64,000 bases of DNA from Pogonophryne albipinna (Eukaryota; Chordata; Actinopteri; Perciformes; Artedidraconidae). The stretch lies in NCBI GenBank assembly GCA_028583405.1, contig CM053243.1, forward strand, positions 33,321,420 through 33,385,419, read 5' to 3'. The notes under the pieces were generated by a model. That model was not told the origin of the DNA and ran no database searches. It saw only the letters and a program-made list of their open reading frames with translations. Shown in pieces: positions 24,927 to 34,340 of the stretch; the stretch's first letter is position 1; every line of letters starts with the position of its first letter. A program made the translations under genes and the position numbers.

Positions 24927-25444
24927 GGGGCCTCATTTATAAACGGTGCATATGCTCAAAAGATGGCGTACGCCAGTTTCTACGCAATGTTTGCGATTTA
25001 TAAAAAACTAACTTGAAAATGTGCGGTCCTCCACGCAAACTCTGACCCATGCGTACGCACTAAGCACAAAAACGGGAGAGACGAGAAACTGCGACACCGT
25101 TGGCAGAAGGATTGGAAGAATGAAGAGAAATATGTGGAAATAAAACCATAAATAAAATGTTACCTCTCATGTATCATATATGAATAATCAATGTTCACAA
25201 ATTGATTAAAGCCAATCTTAAAATGATTTAACAAACGCCTGTTTGAGACTCCTCAGTGCACACAAAAACATAACTTGGAGAAATAAATACAGAAATGTTA
25301 TTGATCACCCCTCGATTATGTTCTCTTGTTAAGAAATGTATTCTCATAAATTATGCCGTAAACAGAAGGACAGAATTACTTTAAACTGACGCCGTTTTGC
25401 ATTTCTATAGGTTGTATAGATACAAGCATGGTTTTATATACTAT

Positions 25445-25656
25445 TGTGGTGACACATTATGGGACATAATTCACCGTTGGGTATGTTGTGTGTTGCAACA
25501 CGGACCAGTTAGTGAGGGTACCGTGTTGTGGTATTCATGCTAGCTTGACAGTAGAAACGAGCAGATGTACCTACCTTGTCTTGTAACAAATGGAAAATAA
25601 AGTGTGGAGTTCCATACTGAACACACCGCCACTGACTCCCTTTCATCGGCTCTACA
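25445..25656 (+). repeat. Gypsy 5' LTR
   Basis: This 212-bp LTR starts TGTGGTGACACATTA and ends GGCTCTACA (TG...CA). It contains AATAAA near 25,600. By eye it differs from the 3' LTR at about seven bases plus one single-base indel, roughly 3 percent. Confidence 0.93.
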
Positions 25657-25740
25657 CTATTTTGTGACGGCGGACATTTCTTTTCTTTTCCCCTCCTCGA
25701 TTTTTGATGTGCTCACGGACTCCTGGTGGACGTTAATGGT

Positions 25741-26219
25741 AAATGGACTGTACGTATATAGCGCTTTATCCAGTCTTTAAGACCCCTCAAACTACATGTC
25801 GTTCACCCATTCATACAGAGCAGTGTATGTTACTCTAGGAACTAACATGCATACACATCAGACGTTGCGCTAGACTTTTTCGCTGCCCGTCATTTTGACG
25901 GACAGGATCGTAAAACTTCCGTCAAAATCCAGAATTACCCGTCGGCCTTTACACAACTCTGACGAGGGGGGGGGCGGGAAGCATGCTCGTGGGGGGGGGG
26001 GACAGTTCACATGCGCCGTGTTATGCATGGCTGCTGCACCTCGCGGGAGCGTGCACAGCGTAAAGCCAAAACTCACAGACATTTCAATGATTTGTACGGC
26101 ACAGTTAGGTTTGGAAACGGTATAATTTCCTTTTTGGAGGGCATGCATAACACGGCATAACACCGGAGCCTCGCTGCGGGGAAACTTTGGCGCTGTTCCG
26201 AGTTTGTTCTAATCTGTCA
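25741..26219. repeat. Foreign repeat sequence inside the Gypsy leader/gag position
   Basis: The stretch begins with GGTAAATGGACTGTACGTAT, a dispersed repeat very common in fish. Around 25,870-25,960 it carries GCCCGTCATTTTGACGG-type text loosely similar to 62,580-62,650. A 15-bp inverted repeat (26,015-26,029 and 26,142-26,156, CATGCATAACACGGC) lies within it. It is flanked by Gypsy leader sequence and by the remaining pol sequence. Confidence 0.6.
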
Positions 26220-26221
26220 AA

Positions 26222-26850
26222 ATGACGGACCCCACCGCGTCACCAAAGGCGGGGCAGCACCCCTGCCGGCGAAGGTTGAGGCTGTTGCGGCGTTTCCTCG
26301 CCCACATTATGCGGCCGCTGTATAAGGCTTTGAAGGGAAAGGCCCCCATCCAGGAGATCGACTGGACGACGGAAGCTGAGGTTGTTTTTAAGGAGGTCAA
26401 GACCGCGCTGGCTCAGGCGGCCCTGTTGGCGCATCAGTCATCCACGGCTCCCATCTCCATTACCACAGACGCATCGGACTACGCCATAGCAGTGTATGTT
26501 ACTCTAGGAACTAACATGCATGCACATCAGAGTATGAGGCATGATCAGTGGGTGGAGGGCGCTTGGTAGCCTTTTTCAGCCGTCAGCTGACGCCCAGGGA
26601 ACGCAGGTACAGCGCTTTTGACCAGGAGCTCCTTGGACTCTTGCTGGCCGTGCAGCACTTCCGTTTTTTGCTCGAAGGCCGTGAATTTACGGCGGTCGTT
26701 GACCACAAGCCGCTCACGTTCGCCATGTCCAAAGTGGCGGAGCCTTGATCTGCTCGTCAGCAGCGGCAGCGTTCCTACATCTGACATTGAGCACGTGGCT
26801 GGCAAGTCGAACCTGGTCGCAGATTGCCTCTCCAGGGGTCGTCATCGGGG
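26222..26850 (+). pseudogene. Gypsy pol: RT end and RNase H, broken
   Basis: The frame carries the connection sequence AEVVFKEVKTALAQAALLAH, then TTDASDYA with the first RNase H catalytic Asp. A 44-bp foreign stretch (26,488-26,531) then interrupts it. In another frame it resumes with AFFSRQLTPRERRYSAFDQE and FRFLLEGREFTAVVDHKPLT, the usual RNase H end of Ty3/Gypsy. A TGA stands where the conserved EPW tryptophan should be, near 26,746, and a second shift precedes the IEHVAGKSNLVADCLSR segment. RNase H would remove RNA from the RNA-DNA hybrid; this copy is dead. Confidence 0.9.
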
Positions 26851-27626
26851 CCGTCCAGTTGGGCCTCGACTATATCCGCATGGCGGCGGACCAGGTCACG
26901 GACCCGAGCGTCCAGGCCCTGAAGGGTGATGATGTGGGGCTGCGCCTGGAGGACGTGGTTTTCGGTGACGCGGGCGTTACTCTCCTGTGCGATGTCTCCA
27001 CGGGCCTGCCGCGTCCAGTTGTTCCCGCCAGTTGGAGGCGTTCCGTGTTCGGGGCAGTGCACGACCTGTCACACCCCGGCGCGAAGCCTTCGGTGCGCAT
27101 GGTGGCCGCGAAGTTCATCTGGCGGGGGCTAAAAAAGGATGTGAGGACTTGGGCCGGTGAGTGCGTGGCTTGTCAGTGCGCTAAGGTGCACCGCCACACG
27201 AAGGCCCCCTTGGAGCGTTTTTTGGTACCTGAGAAGAGGTTCTCTCAGGGCTTTTCCTATCTCCTTACCATGGTGGACAGGACGACCCGTTGGCCGGAGG
27301 CAGTTCCTCTCGTGTCGACGTCGGCGGCTGACATAGCCCGGGCTTTCATTGCAACGTGGGTGTGTTGGTTTGGCACCCCTTCAGACATTTCCTCGGACCG
27401 GGGTTCACAGTTCACGTCCGAGCTCTGGAACGCTGTGGCGAGAGGTTTGGGGGTTAAGCTTCACAGGACAACCGCTTATCACCCTCAGGCTAACGGCCTT
27501 TGTGAACGTTTCCATCGCTCCATGAAGGCAGCGCTCAGAGCCGGCCTGACGGACGGTAATTGGGTCGACAAGCTGCCTTGGGTAATGCTGGGCCTGAGGA
27601 CCGCGCCTAAAGAGGATCTGCAGTGA
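26851..27626 (+). pseudogene. Gypsy integrase lacking its first catalytic Asp
   Basis: The zinc-binding domain has the H-x3-H of HDLSH near 27,065 and C-x2-C of CVACQ near 27,170. The core keeps YLLTMVDRTTRWPEA, ISSDRGSQFTSELW with the second catalytic Asp, and AYHPQANGLCERFHRS with the catalytic Glu. The segment that should join them, an HVDLVGP-type motif carrying the first catalytic Asp, is missing: VPEKRF runs straight into SQGFSYLL at about 27,241. The loss is in frame, so the frame stays open until TGA at 27,624-27,626, after EDLQ. Integrase joins element DNA to the genome; loss of one of the three acidic residues makes it inactive. Confidence 0.92.
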
Positions 27627-28177
27627 TCCACGGCTGAGATGGTCAGCCGCTGAGGGTTCCAGGGGATTTCCTCCCCAATGCATCGGCTCCCTGGTCGGCG
27701 ACGGCCCAGCGAGCTTTCCTGCAGGACGCCGCTGAGGTTTTTGCTCCAATCCCCACTGCTCAGCACGGTACTCAGGTGTCCCGGGTTCCTGTGGAGCTCA
27801 GCTCGGCGGAGCACGTTTTCATCCGGCATGACGCGCACAGAGGCCCCCTGCGGCCCCCTTACGATGGGCCTTTCCGGGTCTTGGAACACGGGGACAAGCA
27901 CTTGGTGGTCGACCTGGGTGGCAGGGCCGAGCACGTCTCGGTGGACCGGGTGAAGGATGCTGACCTGGATTTGGACCAGCCGGTTGTGCTGGCTCGGCCT
28001 CCGCGACGGGGCTGCCCCCCGGCCTTGATCCCTGTCACCAAATTAGGACCCACTGTTCCGGTCCTGCCTCTTCCGGCGGCCACCCATGCAGGTGTCGCTT
28101 TCCCGGCTTCCGTGCGCAGGAGTCGTGGGGGTCGGCCTGTCGTTCCTCCTCGCCACGCAGACTTTGTATATGGGTGA
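27627..28177 (+). pseudogene. Gypsy pol C-terminal region with GPY/F module
   Basis: After two stops and a small deletion the reading continues in another frame, open from 27,776. It contains HVFIRHDAHRGPLRPPYDGP and FRVLEHGDKHLVVDL, the GPY/F-type module that follows the integrase core in many Ty3/Gypsy elements. A basic proline-rich tail ends at TGA (28,175-28,177), just upstream of the polypurine run and the 3' LTR. The position confirms it as the natural pol C-terminus. Confidence 0.88.
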
Positions 28178-28193
28178 ATTCTGGGGGGGCTTG

Positions 28194-28406
28194 TGTGGTG
28201 ACACATTATTGGACATAATTCACCGTTGGGTATGTTGTGTGTTGCAACACGGACCAGTCAGTTATGGTACCGTGTTGTGGTATTCATGCTAGCTTGACAG
28301 TAGCAACGAGCAGATGTACCTATCTTGTCTTGTAACATAATGGAAAATAAAGTGTGGAGTTCCATACTGAACACACTGCCACTGACTCCCTTTCATCGGC
28401 TCTACA
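28194..28406 (+). repeat. Gypsy 3' LTR
   Basis: This 213-bp LTR, TGTGGTGACACATTA...GGCTCTACA, is followed directly by CTAT matching the 5' flank. It pairs with the LTR at 25,445-25,656. Confidence 0.93.
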
Positions 28407-29150
28407 CTATCATGTTTAATCATGTTTTATGCCGTTCGCCAATAGCCTACTTGATAAGTCGCTCTTAAAACACAGGAGGTATGGAAACTAAGAACACCAT
28501 ATGTGGTAAATTGTACAGCTAATATTACACAACACATTAGTTGTATTTCCTTTAACTGGTGGGTTATGGATAGTTGCTGATCGACAGCTGGAACACAAAC
28601 CACCAAATACAAACAAATAATTCAGATCCAGTCGTCATGACTCCACTCCGGAGGGATTCCCCGATCATTTCTTACAGTTTCTCATCAAGGGGGTGTCTCC
28701 TGTCCCCGGTACAAACACACTGCCTGAGGAAGGTTAGGCTATGTGTATTTGTTTTGTCATTAACTTTCATCCACCAAACAATATGATTTATCTCAACCTC
28801 CCCAAAATAACCAAAATCTGACACGGTGTGAGATGTATTTTTTAGCTGTTCTGTCATCATTTCCTGCGATCTTCTTCATGCAGTCAGTCAAACTGAATGA
28901 ATGAATGGGCGTTTCTTTGTCTATTTATAGGGAAATATGGGCGTTACGTGAAGCCCGCAAAAGCTGCACCGCATTTCGAGTTGATTGTGATTTATAAAGC
29001 GAAACTGGCGTAGGATGTGCCGTACGCAAGTCCTGTGCCGGTACGCAGTCTTTTATGAATCGGAAAATCTCTGTGCGTATTTATTTGCTTTGTACTACGT
29101 AAGCAACCTTCCCACGTCAATCCTACACAAGGCTTTATAAATTAGGCCCC

Positions 29151-30539
29151 TGATGTTTTAAATCTATAACTCTTAAAAACCTTAATTCAATATTTGCCAC
29201 TCCTGGAAGTTGAATTCAATTGGAGTCAAAACTGAGGAATAACTAGAGGGCTTTTTTCAAATTGCAGACAACAAGGATAACCCATCAGAGAGACCTTCAA
29301 ACATGTTTCCATCCATTGCTGCATCCTGTCCCTGCTTGAGGAAGGCATTGAAACAACTACATGTATTCAACTGTGCACGATGACTTGGGTTTCATTCTTC
29401 TTACTTTGAGTTTGTCAAGTTCTCTACTGGTAACTTTGCATGCAGAAGAGCCAGAATCTCAAGCTGTAAATAATTCAACTCAATGGAAAAGGTTCACAAA
29501 GGCAGTTTGACATTATCTGGTATGCTTTGGATCCCCAAAGACATCCCAAAGTGCAGTTCATTGGCATTTTATTGTCAATTAGCTACACCTTTACAGATGA
29601 AGGCAAGTCAGAACAGCTGACGGTTGTAGAAATAGCTGTGTTTCCAAAAGGGCACTGATACTTGCAAGAACTTGTCGTAGCTAATTACTATGAATAAAAT
29701 CCAAGTTAACCAGCAGATAATGTGTCCCCATGTCCCCTATGGTAGATCAAACATGATAAAGTGTCTAATACAAAATGTGCCCTCTACTGTGGCCTTCCAG
29801 AATAGAAAACATGAGCCCTCTTGGATTCCATTTCAGAGGATGAATGTGATGAGGATGAATGTGATGCAGCTCTATACCGTTTTCTCTTCATGCAGATGGG
29901 ACAATTCTTTCCAACCATGCCATATGCCTCGGACTATTTGAGTACTTTTAAGCAAGAAACAGGTGGATTTGTGGTTTGTCGAGTAACAATCTATTTAATA
30001 CAATAGGGTATGAGATGGTGGGTTAGGTTTAGTGCAAGTTGTTCTATTTCATGTAAACTTTTAAGTATTTCACAGAGAAATTCAACTATAATGTTTGAAA
30101 GCTCAGCTCGATTGTATCCCTTGGGACAAAACTCACCAAGAGGACAACAAAATGGCCAAATACCAACCCAGTCTCACGGCATTTCGTGTTATAGTCCCGA
30201 CATTTAATCTATTGATTCGTGTTCACCAACACGATTTTCTCCTTTTTTTCGTGTCACACAGAACGATTTTAAAAGCAATGTATTTTTATTGGTAGTATGT
30301 TTTGTGCCTGCAGCACGTTTTTTTGTCCGTTCGGGTCTTGGAAGACCGGAAGCTGTGGGGTTCATAAAAATATGTTCTTACTCAATATCAAGCCACGATT
30401 ATGGTTTTTATTTTAAATCGTATAATGTCGGACTTTTGTTGTCGTCTGTGAGGAAAATAAATGGGGCTCAGATCCTCAGAATACTGAAATCTGTATTTTT
30501 TTATATTTTTTTCCCTTCTAATTTGTTATTCTTTTCTAA
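29151..30539. other. No gene recognised; dispersed repeat at right side
   Basis: The first kilobase shows no features. From about 30,165 (CAGTCTCACGGCATTTCGTG) the text looks like a dispersed fish repeat that continues to the solo LTR. I cannot place its class. Confidence 0.4.
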
Positions 30540-30544
30540 ATAAC

Positions 30545-31032
30545 TGTTCGAAAAATATCACTCGACACCAGGTTGAGAATCAATGATCAGGTAACTAATT
30601 TATTCTTGCAAGAAGGAGCAGAGTTAAATCACATACAAAGGATATGGCTTAACTCACACACATGGGGTATGTTGCTCAAAGGAACAGCAAAAAACATCAG
30701 GCTTATATAGTCCAAAACACAGGAGATAACAACAAAGTCGTAAATCGAGGTGGCGCTAATATCAGCCGCGGGTGTCGGAAAGTCAGGTCATCTGCGATGG
30801 GTCATCTGTGACGTCTTCTGGAAAGAGTCACGTACTTCCTTCACGCTTCATAGAAATTAGATATTTAGGAGACAGCAAGTCTGTCTTCTCATAAATATCA
30901 ACAACCTGAAATGCCCTGCCTCCTCCTATCACAAGAAGAGGCAGCTGCAAGGTCATACACAGTTCAGAGCCACACATGATATCAGTGCATTAAAACAACC
31001 CAAAGAGTGGAGAAAACAGTATTTCTCCAACA
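30545..31032 (-). mobile_element. Solo LTR with 5-bp TSD
   Basis: On the minus strand it starts TGTTGGAGAAATACTG and ends ATATTTTTCGAACA, the TG...CA boundaries of an LTR. ATAAC flanks both sides (30,540-30,544 and 31,033-31,037). Inside, on the same strand, are a TATA box (GACTATATAAGCC, forward 30,703-30,715) and AATAAA (forward about 30,599-30,604), spaced as in an LTR promoter and poly(A) site. No internal retroelement sequence is present, so it is a solo LTR left by recombination. Whether it came from a Gypsy element or an endogenous retrovirus cannot be told. Confidence 0.85.
30703..30715 (-). promoter_or_regulatory. TATA box of the solo LTR
   Basis: The minus-strand text CTATATAAGC lies in the solo LTR about 110 bp upstream of its AATAAA signal, the expected order for an LTR promoter. 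Activity is inferred only. Confidence 0.6.
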
Positions 31033-31328
31033 ATAACACACTGTTATTTACTCACCAATAACACACAATTATCCTTGTTTTTATTTATTTGTTTAATTCC
31101 ATAATCTCGGGCTGTTTTGGCGTCCGTCAGGAACTGAATTTCAAAATAAAAATAGCCGGAAACAGACGTAGGCCTATAAGGGACATTTCGAGCATCATTG
31201 CGATACACAGCCACTGAACTGATTACCCAAGATCCTCAGCTATGGTTTAAGCTCGCTGATTGGATGTTTTAGCCGCAATGCACGTAGGGATATGGTGTTA
31301 ATGCGATATGAAATCTGAAAAACATTTT

Positions 31329-31606
31329 TATTTAATTTCTTTTTGGTACTCAAATTTGACTGCATTAGAAATTAAAATTGCTACTCCTCTTTTACGTGCG
31401 TTAGAGTGGGAGCTGTAAAAGGTGTTTTTGAATCAAAATTCTTTTAATTTTTCATGTTCCGTCTGTGAAAGGTGGGTTGCTTGTAGGAAAGTAATCTGTG
31501 ACTTTTCTTTTTTGATTTTCGTTATCATTTTTGCTCTTTTTATCGGGTTTCCCAAACCATTAACGTTAAGGGATATAAGCTTAATTCCGTCTTGTTTGTT
31601 AGTCAT
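31329..31606 (-). pseudogene. L1 ORF2 N-terminus (APE endonuclease start)
   Basis: From ATG at 31,606 the frame reads MTNKQDGIKLISLNVNGLGN, then ITFLQATHLSQTEHEKLK, a stop, and later ARKRGVAILIS. LNVNGL is the start of the APE-like endonuclease with its Asn. The catalytic Glu of the FLQETH motif is Ala here. A TGA about 67 codons in, and the end of the element after about 90 codons, remove the rest of the endonuclease and all of the reverse transcriptase. ORF2 normally nicks target DNA and copies the RNA. Confidence 0.88.
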
Positions 31607-32060
31607 AGGTTGATTTTGGTTCAGTCATTTTGTCATGTCTCCCACTCAGGTTAACAGTGATATAACTATTGGCACTTAACAACATTGAAAACAAGAAAAC
31701 ATTTCTAAACGTAACTATAAACAGAAAAGGCGACCTCCAAATAGAGGTGTCAACAACCCTCAGATGTTGACTCACCTCTTGTTCTGAGGGGGAAAGTCTT
31801 CCATATGGGAAGGGCCCCCAGCTAGTAGTAGGATAAAACCCAAATTGAGTTAAACTGCCCATACTAGGCTTATAACATAGGCAGCTATGTTTCATTCCCT
31901 TTTTAAGCCAACATACCAGATATCAATATGTATTCATGTCACTTCTCATTTCAAAACTAACAGTTCTTAATGTTTTTGATTAACATTACAAGGATATATT
32001 CTTATCTTTTTCCATTATGCATCAGGCTGAAGAAGAAGACTTTCATTCTGCGTTGTTTTT

Positions 32061-33115
32061 TTAATGTTCGAATTCTCGCAGCAGTCTTCTCGCCCGTTTG
32101 CCTGTCTGCGTGGTTCTGTTGTTTCCGACGCATGTCCAAGTCTCGATCCCCGTGGACCTGAGCCCGCCACGGCCAGCGGAGCCTCTTGTAGCGGTGGTGT
32201 CTTCTACTTCATATCCTCTTCCCCGCATATCGCTGGCTGCTTCCTCTGCGCTGTTATATGTCTTCATTCCATTAGCCCAGTGAATACGCATCTTATTGAG
32301 AGGTGTCTGAAAACGGATGCCTTCTCCCTTCAAGATCTTCTTAACGCCCGCGTATGCCTTGCGTTGGAGCAGTATCCTTGCGGTGTAGTCGTGGTCGAAA
32401 TATATCCTATTGTCTCCGAGTTTGACAGTTTTCTTTTCCCAAGCCCTCTTCAAGACCATCTCTTTTACATGGAACTGCAGAAAGTTCAGGATGATCGACC
32501 TCGGAGGTTGTCCCGATTTTGGTTTCGGTGCCAGGGCTCTGTGGGCTCGTTGAATCTGGAGATCCGTCTCTATTGACAGCTCGTCCCGCAGCCATTTATC
32601 CACAAACATCGCCACCGTGTCACTTTTCAGCTCTGCATCTTCTGGTATGCCGTATATTCTCAAATTGTTCCGTCTGGATCTCGATTCCAAATTCATCCAG
32701 CTTTTCAGTCATAAACTTGTGTTCTTTTATTATTTCCTGCATATCGCTTTTTGCCTCGGTACTCCAGAGCTCAAACTCCTCCGTGCGATTCACAACGGCG
32801 TCTATTTTATAATTTTGCTGTCCAACTTCTGTGTGTATTTTTTACCAGTTTCTGGTTAATGTCTTCTTTGAATTCTGTCAGCTCGTTTTTTATTTGAGTG
32901 GCGATGTCCTCCTTAAAGTTGGTCAAGTCGGTTTTCAGCTCGCTCCGCATGGCTTCGATTTGCTTGCTAATGCTGTCCAGATTAGCTTGTGGTTTAGCCA
33001 TTGCTGTGCTAGCTTCTGCAGTTAGCCTGTCCTTTTCTTTGTTAATATTAGTTTTTTCTTTACCTTGACGGTTCTCGCTTTTCTTATTCCTTGCTTTTGT
33101 TGACCCTCCGCTCAT
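32061..33115 (-). pseudogene. L1 ORF1 protein (RNA chaperone), three frames
   Basis: The N-terminal part begins MSGGSTKARNKKSENRQGKE and then has heptad-rich text such as ISKQIEAMRSELKTDLTNFK, a coiled coil expected to trimerise. After a frameshift near 32,830 it continues as TEEFELWSTEAKSDMQEIIK, and after another near 32,690 as SRSRRNNLRIYGIPEDAEL and IQRAHRALAPKP, the RRM and C-terminal region of L1-type ORF1 proteins. It ends at TAG/TAA-type stop after LLREFEH near 32,061. The length, about 350 residues, is normal. The protein would coat LINE RNA; the two frameshifts inactivate it. Confidence 0.88.
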
Positions 33116-33375
33116 TATCAACTGTCCAGGATGTTTTATGTTTTAATTTTCGAGTTAGGCGGAGTTTATTCTGTTGGCATAAGGGAGCTCACTGTTCAAG
33201 CGAACATGCTGCTCAGCTGTCCGCAGTAAGTCCGAAAAACATTTTATAAAGAAAATAATACTTTATTCCGAGTGTTCTTGCTTTTCTCTTTGAAAGTCAT
33301 CACATAACGGCATTGTAATACACGGTTCGGCTGCATTACATATTACAGAACTGCCGTAGTTCTTTATTTATAGAG

Positions 33376-33770
33376 CCCTGTTGAGAAGACCTTTGGAAAA
33401 ACAAAGGTTACGCTGAGCCCCCCCCCCCCCCCCGAACTACACATGCTGGCTATTGTGTGTTTCGCAACATGGTCTATGGCACGTCTCTTTATAAAACGTT
33501 TTCATATCCACAATTATAAGTTGCCAGTTTTAAACTGTGTACACCCTGGAGGTTTAGGCGATACGAAACACAGTGGTGTTATCAAATTTAAAACATATAA
33601 TTAATAATGGGTGAATTAATATACCCACATGACACCTAAGGTCAGAAGAGCATTATTTAACAGCTGGTCTTATGTCTGTGACCCCTCCCTGTTGTTCATT
33701 GATAAGCCTGAATGCACTTGTCAAGGTTCAGAGGCACATTTTGCAAATATGGCAGTAGCCATCGATCATC
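33376..33770. other. No gene; C run
   Basis: A pure C run of about 15 bases at 33,420-33,434 follows the LIR1 copy. Nothing else is recognised. Confidence 0.5.
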
Positions 33771-33835
33771 TTAAGATAAGATAAGATATACTTTATTGAT
33801 CCCAAGTTGGGAAATGTTTTTGTTACAGCAGCATA
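33771..33835 (-). repeat. LINE 3'-tail fragment with (TAAGA)n
   Basis: Complemented, it reads TTTCCCAACTTGGGATCAA, then TAAAG and TATCTTATCTTATCTTA, the 3' end of a Rex1/CR1-like fish LINE with no coding part. A similar end in plus orientation lies at 54,830-54,897 and a diverged one at 59,285-59,335. Confidence 0.65.
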
Positions 33836-34340
33836 CTACTTTGTTCTACTCCACTACAATTCAGAGGTTAACCTGGTATTTTTACTCCACTACATTTATT
33901 TGAGTTACTTTGCAGATTCTGATTAATGATGTGAAATATAAACAACCCTTAAATCAGACTTTAGTTACACCTGAGTCAAATTCAGGGAAGGTGATTGTCA
34001 AGTGCCAAAATAAACTATGCAATATATTGGACGTTAAGTACTTTGTCAGACTTCATATTTATCTGTGGATAACCCCAAGGTTTTTTTCTTATTCAAAAGA
34101 AGACCTTAACGTAAAGTATTCTTTAATGTTTAAATAAAGCCTTATTAGTTTGTCTGTTTTGTACATCCTCCTGTTAATATCTTTGGACGTCCTGCACTGT
34201 TTTATTGTAGAGATCACTACAGTATCTTCTTGATATTTTATATTCTATATCTCTATCATGCCTTCTACTTTCCCCCAATTTTGTATGTAGGCTACTCTTA
34301 ATATTTAAATGTTTTCATCAAATAAAACTTATTCAACAAC
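33836..34340. other. No gene recognised
   Basis: AT-rich text without element ends between a LINE tail and the LIR1 reference copy. Confidence 0.45.

Larger units (their letters stand above)
25441..28410 (+). mobile_element. Ty3/Gypsy LTR retrotransposon, internally deleted, with 4-bp TSD
   Basis: Two direct LTRs enclose a shortened internal region. CTAT flanks the outside of both LTRs (25,441-25,444 and 28,407-28,410). The internal region, about 2.5 kb, lacks gag, protease and nearly all of the reverse transcriptase, while RNase H, integrase and the C-terminal part are recognisable. A polypurine run (28,183-28,190, CTGGGGGGGC) precedes the 3' LTR. Foreign repeat sequence fills about 25,741-26,219, where gag would start. 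Confidence 0.93.
24927..29150. mobile_element. DNA transposon with GGGGCCT inverted ends, hosting a Gypsy element
   Basis: The left end is GGGGCCTCATTTATAAA (24,927-24,943) and the right end, complemented, GGGGCCTAATTTATAAA (29,134-29,150), 16 of 17 matching. Both subterminal regions carry repeated TACGC/GCGTA motifs, at least four each side. Removing the Gypsy insertion leaves about 1.25 kb. The style resembles PIF/Harbinger or ISL2EU-type elements of fish, but no transposase is seen and no target duplication is obvious, so the superfamily is open. Confidence 0.7.
31329..33233 (-). mobile_element. L1/Tx1-type LINE retaining its 5' half, with 12-bp TSD
   Basis: GAAAAACATTTT lies on both sides (31,317-31,328 and 33,234-33,245). 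Between them, reading leftwards, are a 5' leader, ORF1, a spacer of about 450 bp and only the first roughly 90 codons of ORF2. The element then ends in A-rich text containing ATTAAATAAAA. LINE copies normally lose the 5' end; here the 3' five-sixths of ORF2 is absent, which suggests a prematurely polyadenylated or internally primed transcript. Confidence 0.85.
31060..33375 (-). mobile_element. LIR1 copy c, split by an L1
   Basis: The left part (31,060-31,328) carries GATTGGATGTTTTAGCCGCA and GGGATATGGTGTTAATG. The right part (33,234-33,375) resumes with AATAATACTTTATTCCGAG and ACACGGTTCGGCTGCATTA. In the copies at 13.9, 34.95 and 48.4 kb these blocks are adjacent, showing that the L1 between them is an insertion. 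Confidence 0.8.
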
